DNA from: Microbacterium sp. 4R-513
GTDB lineage: Bacteria; Actinomycetota; Actinomycetes; Actinomycetales; Microbacteriaceae
DNA length: 64,000 nucleotides
Direction: 5' to 3'
NCBI RefSeq assembly: GCF_011046485.1
Contig: NZ_CP049256.1
Location: 2,480,001-2,544,000, forward strand
A program made the translations under genes and the position numbers. Below, in pieces: positions 52,054-61,778 of this stretch (its first letter is position 1; every line of letters starts with the position of its first letter). Below the pieces are notes generated by a model. It was not told the DNA's origin. It saw only the letters and a program-made list of their open reading frames with translations, and did no database searches.

Positions 52054-55000
52054 ATGAGCGTCGACATCGGCTTCGCCAGCCAAGCGCCGTCACTGCCCGG
52101 AGGCGGGTCGGCGGGAGGCCTCGGCGAGACCTTCGCCCCCGACCTCTCGACCGGCACGGGCACTCTGTCGGTGCCGATCGAGGTGCCCAACGGCCCCAAC
52201 GACTGCGGTCCGAAGCTCGTACTGCGGTACGACTCCGGCACAGGGAACGGCCCGTTCGGCGTCGGATGGACCCTGACCCTGCCCCGGATCGTCCGCTCGA
52301 CGATGGTCGGCCGACCTCGCTACGACGAGGACGACACGCTCGTCCTGGAGGGATCCGGGCCGCTCGTGCGGCGGGCGGACGGGTCGCTCGCACCACAGGT
52401 GTCGACCGGCGATTGGACGCTCGCCGCTCAGGGCGACGGCTTCCTGGCCGTCGATCGGGCCGGCACGCGCTTCACGCTCGGCACCGCGCCCGGCGGCCGG
52501 ATCCCGGGCGCCGGGGGACAGCCGTGGGCGTGGCTGCTCGAGCGCATCGAAGACAACCTCGGGGAGACGAGCATCTTCACCTGGCGGGCGGACGGCTCGC
52601 AGCGCTACCTCGACACGATCGCCTTCGGGCCCTTCGAGATCGCGTTCCTCTACGAGCCGCGGCCCGACCGGCTGCGGTGGGGCAGGGGCGGGTTCCTGCT
52701 CGAGACGGCGGAGCGGTGCCGCGCGATCGAGCTCCGGCTCCCGGGCGACGCGCACCCGGTCGTCCGCCGCTGGACCCTCGGCTACTCCCAGGCCGAGCCG
52801 AGCGGAGCGTCCCAGCTCGCCTCGGTCACCATGACCGGTTTCGCCGCCGACGGGTCGCATCTCGATGCCCCGCCTCTCTCCCTCAGCTACACGACGCCGT
52901 CCGAACCCGTGCTCCGCGCGATCCCGGCAGTCGACCTCGGCGCGCTTCCTCCGTCGCTCGACGGCGACGGCCGCGTCGAGCTCGTGGACTGGTCGGGTGA
53001 CGGACTTCCCGACATCATCGCGTTCGGCACGGGGGGCACCGCGCGCGTCTGGCCGAACCATGCGGGCTCCTGGGGCCGCCCGCAGAGCGTCGGCACGGTG
53101 CCCGCGCTCTCCGCCCCCGACGCCCGAGCCGCGCTCGTGGATGTCGACGGCGACGGCATCGCGGACATCGTCCGCGCGGATGTTCCGCTCGCCGGCTACC
53201 AGCCTCGGACGTCCGACGGATTCGACGTGCCCCGCTCGTGGACCAGCGCTCCGGCCGCGGCGCTGGGCGCGGCATCCGTCCGCTTCGCGGACCTGGACGG
53301 CGACGGCTTGCCCGACCTGCTCTGGAGTACGGGCAGGTCCCTCCTCGTCGCGTCCCGCGTCGAGGACGGCTGGAGCGCCGTGCCCGCGGTCGTCCCCGAA
53401 ACGCCCGGCGGCCCTCCGACCGACCTCTCGGATCCCCGGGTGTTCTGCGCTGACATGACCGGCGACGGGACACCTGATCTCGTGCGGATCGACGCGGGCG
53501 GGGTGCGCTACTGGCCCTATCTCGGCTACGGCACGTTCGGACCAGCCGTTCAGATGACGGATGCTCCGGCGCTGCCGTTCGACACCGACCCCGCAGATGT
53601 GCTCGTCGTCGATCTGGACGGCGACGGGTGCGCCGACGTGCTGCACGTCGCAGCGGGGGTGATGACGTGGTGGCCGAATCGCTCGGGGCAGGGCTTCGGC
53701 GCGCCCCGCACCATCGCGCACCTGCCGGTCCCGAGGCTCTCGGACGTCCGCATCGCCGACGTGCGGGGCACCGGTGCGCCGGCCCTCACCTGGACGGTGA
53801 CCCTGCCGTCAGGCGGTGCCAAGTGGTTCGCGCTCGAGCCGCTCGGGGGCGTGCACCCGGGTCTGCTCGCGACGATCGACAACGGCGTGGGCCGACGGAC
53901 GCAGATCACGTGGTCGACATCGGCCGGTGAGGCTGAGCGGGACCGTGCAGCGGGCCGCGCGTGGCCGACGCGACTTCCGATCGTGCTGCCGGTCGTCGCT
54001 TCCACGACGGTCACAGATGAGGTCAGTGGTCTCGTCGGGCACACCGATTACGCCTACCACGACGGCCGCTACGACGGTGTGCTCCGCGAGGTCTGCGGGT
54101 TCGGCCGGGTGACGATGACCGAGCACGGCGATGCGGATGTCGCGACCCTCGTCACGGAGCACACGTTCCACGTCGGGCTCACCGACGCGGGGGCGGAACC
54201 CGCCACCCGAGCCGACCGCGTCCGCGCCCGCGCCATCCGCGGGCGGATCCGCCGCATCGACCGGCGCGGCCTCGACCCCGCCCCGGGCGGCACCCTCTAC
54301 GACCGGTTCGAGCAGACGTGGGCGGTGCTCGACGGACCTGACGGCACGGTGATCCCGAGGCTGACCGGCTCGACGAAGAGCGTCTTCGAGGGCGCGGCCG
54401 ATCCCGTCTCGCGGATCGTCACCGAGCAGCTCGCCTTCGACGCCGACGGGAACCCGACCGAGGCTCGCGAGCGCTCGTTCGCGGGAGCCGTCCAGACCGG
54501 TGAGCTGCGCACCCGCACTGACTACGCCGTCGATCCCACGGGCCGCTACCGCCAGCGGGTCGCCCGGATCCTGCAGCAGGACGGGCCGGGCGCCGTCCTC
54601 TCCGACCTCCGCATCCGCTACGACGGGCTGCCCGCCGGTCAGGTCGGCGCCCAGGGCCTCGTGACCGAACGGCTCGCCCTCGCCGTAACGGCGGCGGCCG
54701 TCGCCGATGTGTACGGCGCCGACACCCCCGACTTCGCCGGCCTGGGCTATCAGCGTGTGCCGGGCGACGACGGCTGGTGGGTCCGCCTCGGCGCGTATGA
54801 GCGGACGGACGCCGGGGGCACCGTCCGCGGCCGGATCACGGGTCCGATGGGCGGCGTCGCGACTCTCGAGTTCGATCCGACGGGATGCTATCCGGTGCGG
54901 AGCGTCGACGCCCTCGGCAACGTCCTGACCGCCGACTTCGACCTTCGCACGTACCGCCCGACGCGCGTGGTCCACCCCTCGGGCGGCGAGAGCGCCGCCG

Positions 55001-57945
55001 TCTACGACGCACTCGCCCGCACCGTGAAGACCATCGAGGACGGCGACAGTCCCGTGACCCCTACGGTCGCGTTCGAGTACGGCGCAGCATCCACTCCCGT
55101 CGTCGTCACCGCGCGCCGCGCCACCCGGCCCGGGTCGGACCCGATCGTCGAGCGCCAGTACCTCGACGGCGACGGTCGCATCGTCGAGCGGCGCCGCACC
55201 GATGCGGCGGGCGAGGTCGCGGATGCCGCCACGGTCTTCGGCGCGCGGGGGCTGCCGGTGCGTGCGTACCTGCCGCGTCGCGTCGCGGGAGCATGGGCGC
55301 CGCCCCCGGCCGGTCTGCCCCACACCTCGATGACCTATGACGCACTCGGGCGGGCGGTGCGGACAGTGCGCCCGGACGGGTCGGTCGCCACCGTGGCGTA
55401 CACCCCGGGAATGACCGAGGAGACGGATGCCGCGGGCTCTCGCACCCGCCGGCACCTCGATGCCGGAGGGCGCGTCGTCCGCATCGATCAGCTGCTGGGG
55501 GCGCGGTGGCTGACCTCGACCTTCGAGATCGACGGCAAGGGCGCTGTCGCCGCCCAGGTGGACGCCGCCGGCAACCGCACGGAGTTCACGCGCGACCTGC
55601 TGGGACGGGTTCTGCGCATCGTCCGCCCGGAAGCCACGCAGGTGGTCGTGCTCGACGCGGCGAACAACCCGGTCGAGGCCAGGAGCGGCGCACATCGCGT
55701 GTTCCGGGCGTTCGACCTCGGCGGGCGACCGACGGCGGTGCGGCACGGGTCCCTCGCGAGCGCTCCCGTCGTGACCTACGTCTATCAGGACAACGGCGCT
55801 CCCGCGCCCGCCGACGCCGGAGCGCACACCGACGGCGGGCGGCTGGTGCGGGTCGACGACGAGAGCGGGTCCACCGTCTTCGACTACGACCTGCGCGGGA
55901 ACGTCGCCCGCAAGACGGTCACCCCGACGGGCGGAGCACCGGTGACCCTTCGGTTCGCGTACCGGTCGGACGACGTCGTGACGTCGATCGCCTATCCGGG
56001 TGGCGTGGACATCGGCTACCACTACGACGTGGCCGGACGGCTCCGCTCGGTCGACGGCGTCATCGCATCCGTCGACTACGACGACGTCGGCCACCGCACG
56101 CGCACCGTCTACGCGAACGGCGTCACGACCGACGACGCCGTCGATCCGCTCACCGGCTGGCTCGCGGGGACGACCGTCACGGGACCCGGCGGCGTCCTCC
56201 GGGCGGTCACCTACGAGCACGATGCGACCGGCGATCTGGCATCGGTCGCGTCACCGGATCCGGCGCTCGCGTGGAGCTACGGATACGACGACCTGCACCG
56301 ACTGGTGCAGGCGACCGGCGCGGGGCGCACATACGCCTACTCGTACGACGACGCAGGCAACCTCCGTTCGGACGGGACTCCCGGTGCGCCCGCCTACGGG
56401 TACGGCGGTGCGGGCGCTGCCGCGACGCTGCTGACCTCCGTCGGCGCCGACGAATACACCTACGACGACCGCGGTCACCTCGCCACGGCTCCCTGGGGCG
56501 TTCACTCGGTCGACGACGAGGGCCGGCTGCGGCGCCTCGTGGGCGCCGATGGAGTCACCGAGGAGTACACCTACGACCACTCCGGCCGGCTCGCCGTGCG
56601 CCGCCGCGTCTCGGGCGCGGGCACAACGGTCGTGCTCACTCCCGATCGGCTGCTGCGCATCGAGGACGGCGAGGTCGTGCTGCAGTTCAGCGACGGCGAC
56701 CGGATCGTCGCGACCGAGCGGGCCGGGACGCGAGTGTGGCTCCACGCGGACCACCTCGGTTCGATCGTGCTCGCCACGGACGGTGCCGGCGCGGTCGCGG
56801 CATCCGTCTCCTACGGTCCTTACGGGCAGGTGATCGCCCGCAACGGCGTCCCGATCGTCCAGGGGTTCGCGACCGGCGAGGCGGCGACCGATGGGCCGGG
56901 CCTCGTTCTGCTCGGCGCGCGATGGTATGCACCGGCCCTCGGCCGGTTCATCTCGCCCGACTCGATGATCGCCGACGTCGACGACCCTCTGGCCTGGAAC
57001 CTCTACGCCTACTGCCGCGACAACCCGACCTCGTTCGTCGACCCGTCGGGCCGGAACTTCTGGAAGATCTTCGCCGCGGTCGTCGCCACGATCGCGATCA
57101 TCGCGGTCGCGGTCATCGTGACGGTCTTCACGTTCGGCATCGCGGCTCCCGGCGCAGCCGCGCTGACGGTCGGCGGACTCAGCGTCACGTGGGGCGCGGT
57201 GTTCGCCGCCACCATGATCGGCATCGCCGCGGGCGGGGTCATCGGGGGCATCGCGGCGGCGCGAGCCGGCGGGGATGCGGGCGACATCTTCCTGGGGGTC
57301 GTCGTCGGCGGCGCGGTCGGGGGGTGGGCGGCCTTCGGCGCGGCCTTCGCGGGAGTGGCGGTCGCCGGCGGCCTCGGGCTCACGAGCGGCACGGTGCTCT
57401 GCGGCGCCGTCAGCGGCGGCGTGGCCGGTGCGATCAACGGTGCGGCGATGGGCTTCGCCGCGGGATTCGCCGGCGGCAAGAACAAGGGCATCGGCGACAT
57501 CATGGAGAAGGTTCTGGTGGGCGCGGTGATCGGCCTCGTGATCGGGGCAGCGGTCGGCGCGGTGAGCGGTGTCGTGGCGCCGAAGACGAGCATCCAGCAG
57601 GACATCCAGCAGCAGTTCCAGACCCCGCAGCAGACCGGCGGGGCGGGCGGGATGCCGGGGGCCGGCGCGCCCGGCGGCGGTCTCACCGGACCCCCGGCTC
57701 CGATCAACGATGCCGGGGGTGTCGTCAGCACTCTCGCCCCGCAGGCGCTGGGCAGGGTCGGTTCCGCGGTCGCCCCGCACGTCGCGGCCGCCCTCGCGCC
57801 GGCCGCCGCCCTGTACCCCGTCCAGGTGGCGCTCGTCGACCTCATCGCCGCGGGCGGCGCGGGCTTCTACGACGACATCCAGGAGTACGTGCGCACGCAC
57901 AACGTCGATCTCGGACCGTTCAACTTCATCAAGACCGATTTCTAG
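52054..57945 (+). CDS. TcB-TcC fusion (SpvB, FG-GAP propeller, RHS core) with variable C-terminal domain
   Basis: A 1963-aa single-chain cocoon protein. An SpvB-type N terminus (about residues 20-300: GTGTLSVPIEVP, LRYDSGTGNGPFGVGW) leads into an FG-GAP beta-propeller (about 310-570) with repeats such as DVDGDGIADIV and DLDGDGLPDLL. TcB middle domains follow (about 610-780, IDNGVGRRTQITW), then YD/RHS repeats (about 930-1600) and the RHS-associated core GARWYAPALGRFISPDSM with NLYAYCRDNPTSFVDPSG (Asp1663). In TcC proteins self-cleavage by the core frees the C-terminal toxin. Here the last ~297 residues are Gly/Ala-rich hydrophobic segments (to about 1840), a Gln/Pro/Gly linker and a short polar end, not a toxin I recognise. 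ATG follows AGGAG; 25 bases after the TcA-like stop. Confidence 0.85.
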   Translation: MSVDIGFASQAPSLPGGGSAGGLGETFAPDLSTGTGTLSVPIEVPNGPNDCGPKLVLRYDSGTGNGPFGVGWTLTLPRIVRSTMVGRPRYDEDDTLVLEGSGPLVRRADGSLAPQVSTGDWTLAAQGDGFLAVDRAGTRFTLGTAPGGRIPGAGGQPWAWLLERIEDNLGETSIFTWRADGSQRYLDTIAFGPFEIAFLYEPRPDRLRWGRGGFLLETAERCRAIELRLPGDAHPVVRRWTLGYSQAEPSGASQLASVTMTGFAADGSHLDAPPLSLSYTTPSEPVLRAIPAVDLGALPPSLDGDGRVELVDWSGDGLPDIIAFGTGGTARVWPNHAGSWGRPQSVGTVPALSAPDARAALVDVDGDGIADIVRADVPLAGYQPRTSDGFDVPRSWTSAPAAALGAASVRFADLDGDGLPDLLWSTGRSLLVASRVEDGWSAVPAVVPETPGGPPTDLSDPRVFCADMTGDGTPDLVRIDAGGVRYWPYLGYGTFGPAVQMTDAPALPFDTDPADVLVVDLDGDGCADVLHVAAGVMTWWPNRSGQGFGAPRTIAHLPVPRLSDVRIADVRGTGAPALTWTVTLPSGGAKWFALEPLGGVHPGLLATIDNGVGRRTQITWSTSAGEAERDRAAGRAWPTRLPIVLPVVASTTVTDEVSGLVGHTDYAYHDGRYDGVLREVCGFGRVTMTEHGDADVATLVTEHTFHVGLTDAGAEPATRADRVRARAIRGRIRRIDRRGLDPAPGGTLYDRFEQTWAVLDGPDGTVIPRLTGSTKSVFEGAADPVSRIVTEQLAFDADGNPTEARERSFAGAVQTGELRTRTDYAVDPTGRYRQRVARILQQDGPGAVLSDLRIRYDGLPAGQVGAQGLVTERLALAVTAAAVADVYGADTPDFAGLGYQRVPGDDGWWVRLGAYERTDAGGTVRGRITGPMGGVATLEFDPTGCYPVRSVDALGNVLTADFDLRTYRPTRVVHPSGGESAAVYDALARTVKTIEDGDSPVTPTVAFEYGAASTPVVVTARRATRPGSDPIVERQYLDGDGRIVERRRTDAAGEVADAATVFGARGLPVRAYLPRRVAGAWAPPPAGLPHTSMTYDALGRAVRTVRPDGSVATVAYTPGMTEETDAAGSRTRRHLDAGGRVVRIDQLLGARWLTSTFEIDGKGAVAAQVDAAGNRTEFTRDLLGRVLRIVRPEATQVVVLDAANNPVEARSGAHRVFRAFDLGGRPTAVRHGSLASAPVVTYVYQDNGAPAPADAGAHTDGGRLVRVDDESGSTVFDYDLRGNVARKTVTPTGGAPVTLRFAYRSDDVVTSIAYPGGVDIGYHYDVAGRLRSVDGVIASVDYDDVGHRTRTVYANGVTTDDAVDPLTGWLAGTTVTGPGGVLRAVTYEHDATGDLASVASPDPALAWSYGYDDLHRLVQATGAGRTYAYSYDDAGNLRSDGTPGAPAYGYGGAGAAATLLTSVGADEYTYDDRGHLATAPWGVHSVDDEGRLRRLVGADGVTEEYTYDHSGRLAVRRRVSGAGTTVVLTPDRLLRIEDGEVVLQFSDGDRIVATERAGTRVWLHADHLGSIVLATDGAGAVAASVSYGPYGQVIARNGVPIVQGFATGEAATDGPGLVLLGARWYAPALGRFISPDSMIADVDDPLAWNLYAYCRDNPTSFVDPSGRNFWKIFAAVVATIAIIAVAVIVTVFTFGIAAPGAAALTVGGLSVTWGAVFAATMIGIAAGGVIGGIAAARAGGDAGDIFLGVVVGGAVGGWAAFGAAFAGVAVAGGLGLTSGTVLCGAVSGGVAGAINGAAMGFAAGFAGGKNKGIGDIMEKVLVGAVIGLVIGAAVGAVSGVVAPKTSIQQDIQQQFQTPQQTGGAGGMPGAGAPGGGLTGPPAPINDAGGVVSTLAPQALGRVGSAVAPHVAAALAPAAALYPVQVALVDLIAAGGAGFYDDIQEYVRTHNVDLGPFNFIKTDF

Positions 57946-57959
57946 AGAAGGAGGAAGAC

Positions 57960-60389
57960 ATGCCCGGTTGGTATGTCCATGTGGAGGCGGCGCATGACAC
58001 CGCCAGGCGTCTGCGCGACGGCGTCGTGCCGGGCGGGTTCCCGGTGAGCGTCGCGGAGGCGCAGACCATCGGCGAGCACTGCCATACGTGGCGCAACTAC
58101 CTCGCGCTCGGCTCTCTCGGACCCGACCTCTTCTATCTGCTGCCCGACTTCAAGAACACGACGGGACAGGTCATCCGGCAGGTCGTGCAGTGGGCCCTCG
58201 ACGTGTGGGAGGTCGTGGACTCCGAGTTCGTGGGCAAGTGGGAGAACTGGATCGGCCCCATCTCGACCAACAACGCCCAGCTCGCCTCCCAGCTGACGGG
58301 CGGTCTGTCCGAGCAGCTCGCCCAGGTGCTCGACGAGCTCACCTCCGCGATCATGGCCGCCTTCAAAGGCCTGCTCGCCGAGATGGGGGACTGGTTCGGG
58401 GTGCTCACATCGGGCGTGCCGCAGGCCTTCGGCGACGACGCCTTCTACTGGTCGGACATCTTCCACTACCGCCGCACCTACCAGTTCCCGTACGTCCTCT
58501 TCCGGCAGGCCCAGGACGCTCTCGCGGCGGCCGGGACCGACGACGAACGGCAGGACGCCGAGGCGCGGATCGCGTTCGCCGTGGGATGGCTCACTCACTG
58601 CGCGACCGATGTCACGGGGCATCCGTTCACCAACGCCAAATCCGGCGGCCCGTACCGGGATCACTGGCAACGGCACCACCTCGTCGAGAACCACATGGAC
58701 TCGGAGAACTACGGGGCGCGGCATCCGGGACCGCTCTACGGGGAGTACGGCACGTCGGCGCTGCACATGCGTCTGGCGTTCCGCCATCGCGACGACGCGC
58801 CCTACAACGGCCGCGACGACGCGCCCGCGTACGACTACTGGACGGGGTTCCCGGCGTACGACAACGGCGACGGGCCCACCGCCACGGCCAACCGGCACAC
58901 CTTCTTCGACCTCGACACCGGTCCCCTCCCGGATCATCTGGTCGAGGGGCTGCTCGACGCCATGCGCGACGTGTACGGCGCCGACGGGCCGCACATCCTG
59001 ATGCAGGATCCACCCTTCTCCGCGACCGACCCGGCGACGGGTCAGCCCGACGGGCGACCGAACCAGGCAGCGATGGACGAGATGTGGGAGATCACCTACC
59101 GCTACCTGAAGATGGTGAGCTCCGACGCGATCAGCCTGCGGCTGCCACCGCCCCCGAGCGTCTTCACCGACCACTCGTTCCCCACCCCGCCGGGAGGGGG
59201 CGGCTCGGGCATCGACGACGATCCCGCTCGCGGCGCGGACGTCGACGACGACGACTCGTTCACGCTCCTCGACCTGCTCCTCGCACTCTTCGCGTGGATC
59301 GTCTACCTCGCGCAGGTGGTGGTGTGGCTCGCGACGATCCTCCCGAGCCTCATCGTCGACATCACGACTTTCCCCGCGCGCGAGGTCATCTACTGGGCGG
59401 TCATCGTGCCGGCCTGGAACCTGTACCTCCTCGCCCGCCGGGCGCTGGTGATGTCGGGGTTCGCGATGCCGAAGCCGGGGGAGATCAACCCGGGCCTCAC
59501 GACGCTCGGCCGCGAAGGCACGTACGACATCGCGTCGGCGCTGGACAGTCCGTCGGGCATCCCGACGGGGCTGCCGGCCATCACCGAGCCGTCCGGTCGC
59601 CTGCAGGACACCGACGCCCAAGGCATCGATCACGCCTACCCTCGCGGCATCGTCCGGGACCTGCCGTCGGCGATCAGCCGCCCCGACATCACTGGCGCTC
59701 TGGGGCTGACCGCACCGCTGCGCTACCGGGCCGATGCGCCCGGTGACGAGTTCAAGGCGTCCGAGTGGATCGCGCCCTGGCGTTACCCGCTCACGAACCA
59801 GGCCGGCGACGGCGTGGCGCAGGAAGGAGCGGGCACGCACGTCGGACCGTATGTCGTCGGATCGAACTCCACGATCCTGCTGTCCGGTCTGCCCGGGAAT
59901 GCGGCGGCCCGCACCGATCTGGAGAAGGCCTCGACGCCGGCTGAGACCGAGAGCACGCTCGACACCCACCTTCCGCTGAACCAGCACCTCGGTGCTCCGG
60001 TGGACTACGGCGTCTACCTCGTGGGCCGGATGGCGGGGGACCAGGTGCACGGCGTCGACGAGTTCACGGTGCCCGACTTCAACCTCGATTCGGACCGGGG
60101 GTACGCCTGGCACACGTGGGACTGGGACCGCAGCCGCAGCACGGCTGTTCCCGACATCAACCCGGTGGGAGGCGAGGACTACAGCTATCCGCTGCCATGC
60201 ACGTCGCCGCAGCTGTTCCACGCCGACCACGACTTCCCGGCTCAACCCGGCCGCTGGTACGTCGAGGCCGAGGACCTGAACGTGCACTACGTGCCCGGTC
60301 CCAACCCGGCCCGGTGCATCCCGCCCAAAAAGCACGAGCCCAACACGGATCCCAAGTGGCGCGAACGCCTGCGCCGGAAGGACGGCTGA
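57960..60389 (+). CDS. Zinc-dependent phospholipase C-like domain protein with membrane helices
   Basis: An 809-aa protein. The N-terminal ~330 residues fit the zinc-dependent phospholipase C fold: GWYVHVEAAHDTARRL (His7, His12), HCHTWRNYLALGSLGPDLFY (Asp56), LTHCATDVTGHPF (His213, Asp217, His221) and RDHWQRHHLVENHMDSEN (His235, His239/240, Glu243, His245). A Pro/Gly and Asp-rich linker precedes two to three membrane helices (about 437-500). A C-terminal half of about 300 residues has no family I recognise. There is no signal peptide. A strong AAGGAGG lies before ATG 57960, 14 bases after the TcB-TcC stop, so it belongs to the same operon and is presumably made in quantity. It could attack membrane phospholipids or ready the membrane for the complex. 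Confidence 0.75.
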   Translation: MPGWYVHVEAAHDTARRLRDGVVPGGFPVSVAEAQTIGEHCHTWRNYLALGSLGPDLFYLLPDFKNTTGQVIRQVVQWALDVWEVVDSEFVGKWENWIGPISTNNAQLASQLTGGLSEQLAQVLDELTSAIMAAFKGLLAEMGDWFGVLTSGVPQAFGDDAFYWSDIFHYRRTYQFPYVLFRQAQDALAAAGTDDERQDAEARIAFAVGWLTHCATDVTGHPFTNAKSGGPYRDHWQRHHLVENHMDSENYGARHPGPLYGEYGTSALHMRLAFRHRDDAPYNGRDDAPAYDYWTGFPAYDNGDGPTATANRHTFFDLDTGPLPDHLVEGLLDAMRDVYGADGPHILMQDPPFSATDPATGQPDGRPNQAAMDEMWEITYRYLKMVSSDAISLRLPPPPSVFTDHSFPTPPGGGGSGIDDDPARGADVDDDDSFTLLDLLLALFAWIVYLAQVVVWLATILPSLIVDITTFPAREVIYWAVIVPAWNLYLLARRALVMSGFAMPKPGEINPGLTTLGREGTYDIASALDSPSGIPTGLPAITEPSGRLQDTDAQGIDHAYPRGIVRDLPSAISRPDITGALGLTAPLRYRADAPGDEFKASEWIAPWRYPLTNQAGDGVAQEGAGTHVGPYVVGSNSTILLSGLPGNAAARTDLEKASTPAETESTLDTHLPLNQHLGAPVDYGVYLVGRMAGDQVHGVDEFTVPDFNLDSDRGYAWHTWDWDRSRSTAVPDINPVGGEDYSYPLPCTSPQLFHADHDFPAQPGRWYVEAEDLNVHYVPGPNPARCIPPKKHEPNTDPKWRERLRRKDG

Positions 60390-60392
60390 GAC

Positions 60393-61778
60393 ATGCCTCG
60401 CGACAACGAGGACCACCCGATCCTCACACCCAAGGAAGACGCGGCTCAGCGCGGGGACGATCCTCCGGGGTCGTTCGGAAGTAACAAGCCCGCCGACGGC
60501 GGCCTCGAACCGAACTGGCAGCCGAACGACGACACGAAGAAGGACGCCGAGGAGTTCATCCGCACCTATGGCAAGGAGCGGCGCCCCCATCGGGAGGACG
60601 TGTACCCCTACCTCCTCATCCGCGCCTACTCGCCCGGCGACCGCGGAGCGCGGCCGACGTGGCCGCCGATCCCCTGCTGGGAGTCGCCCGACCTGCTGCT
60701 CATCGACGCGAGCTACACAGGCCCCTTCGATCCCGCACAGCTCGTCGGGAACCCCACGTCGGGCCGGCGCTACCGGGTGTTCGTGCGGGTGTGGAACCTC
60801 GGGCTGCTTCCGGCGATCGGCGTGCACGTGCGCGCGTGGTACGTCAATCCGGGCTTCTTCGGCGGCGACCCCTCAAATCCCGCGTACCAGCCGCACCTCA
60901 TCGGCGGGGCGATGGTCAACCTCGACGACCGCACGCGCCCCGGCGCGATGCAGGTCGTCGAGCTCGACCGCACGTGGGACATCCCGGTCGACCTCACCGG
61001 CCACGAGTGCCTCATGGCGACGGCCTCGTGCCCGCTCGATCAGTGGGGCGGTGCCCTGGACTCCAACCACGACCGGCACGTCGGGCAGCGGAATCTCACC
61101 ATCCTCGCCGGCGCCGACGAGGCCAAGTCCCTCCTGTTCACCCTGGGCGAGATGGTCACCAAGACCGGCACGCTCGAGCTCGTGCACGGCGGCGCGGCCG
61201 TCGTGCCGGTGCTGCGCGCGCTGCTCGGCAAGGCGCGCTCCGAGTTCGGGCCGGTGCAGCGGCTGCGCGCTCCGGTCGCGAAAGCGCTGAAGCACGGGGT
61301 GGCGATGGGGGATGCCGGCACCCACCTGCTGACGATGTTCCAGACCGACCGCGGCTGGCTCGTCGCCGACAGCGAACGGGTCTGGGCGGCGGCGCTCGAG
61401 CGGGGGCTCGTGAAGCCCCAGCGCCCTGCGGCGCGTGGACAGAAGCCCAGGGATGCCGCGCTCGGGGCGGCGCGGAACGCGCCGGGCATCGAACGCGGGG
61501 TCGCTGCGGGGCATCCCTTCGCCCGGCCGCTGGCCACGCGACGGCTTCTCGAGGAGATGGGGCCCGACGTCTTCGAGAAGGTCGGCGTCCTGATCGACCG
61601 CGGGCAGAGCGCGCTCGTCGAGGGCATCGCCCGCCTGTGGGATGTCGGCGACCTGACGGCGCACGACCTCGCGGCGGCGCTCGCCGAAGGCGGGCCGTTC
61701 GCGCATCTGCTGCGCTTCAGCCACGTCGATCCCGAGACGAAGGAGGCAGGGGGCTACTCGGTGACGATCATCGGCTGA
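60393..61778 (+). CDS. Unrecognised protein at the end of the Tc-like operon, possible CARDB-like fold
   Basis: A 461-aa protein that I do not recognise. The first 70 residues are polar and probably disordered. Residues about 95-245 (RRYRVFVRVWNLGLLPAIGVHVRAWYVNPGFFGG, then HLIGGAMVNLDD, VDLTGHECLMATASCPLD) look like an immunoglobulin-like CARDB/adhesion sheet. About 250-455 are helical. No signal peptide or membrane helix. It begins 3 bases after the phospholipase-like gene stop, so it is clearly in the same operon. It may be a structural or chaperone component of the complex; there is no evidence for immunity function. Confidence 0.7.
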   Translation: MPRDNEDHPILTPKEDAAQRGDDPPGSFGSNKPADGGLEPNWQPNDDTKKDAEEFIRTYGKERRPHREDVYPYLLIRAYSPGDRGARPTWPPIPCWESPDLLLIDASYTGPFDPAQLVGNPTSGRRYRVFVRVWNLGLLPAIGVHVRAWYVNPGFFGGDPSNPAYQPHLIGGAMVNLDDRTRPGAMQVVELDRTWDIPVDLTGHECLMATASCPLDQWGGALDSNHDRHVGQRNLTILAGADEAKSLLFTLGEMVTKTGTLELVHGGAAVVPVLRALLGKARSEFGPVQRLRAPVAKALKHGVAMGDAGTHLLTMFQTDRGWLVADSERVWAAALERGLVKPQRPAARGQKPRDAALGAARNAPGIERGVAAGHPFARPLATRRLLEEMGPDVFEKVGVLIDRGQSALVEGIARLWDVGDLTAHDLAAALAEGGPFAHLLRFSHVDPETKEAGGYSVTIIG

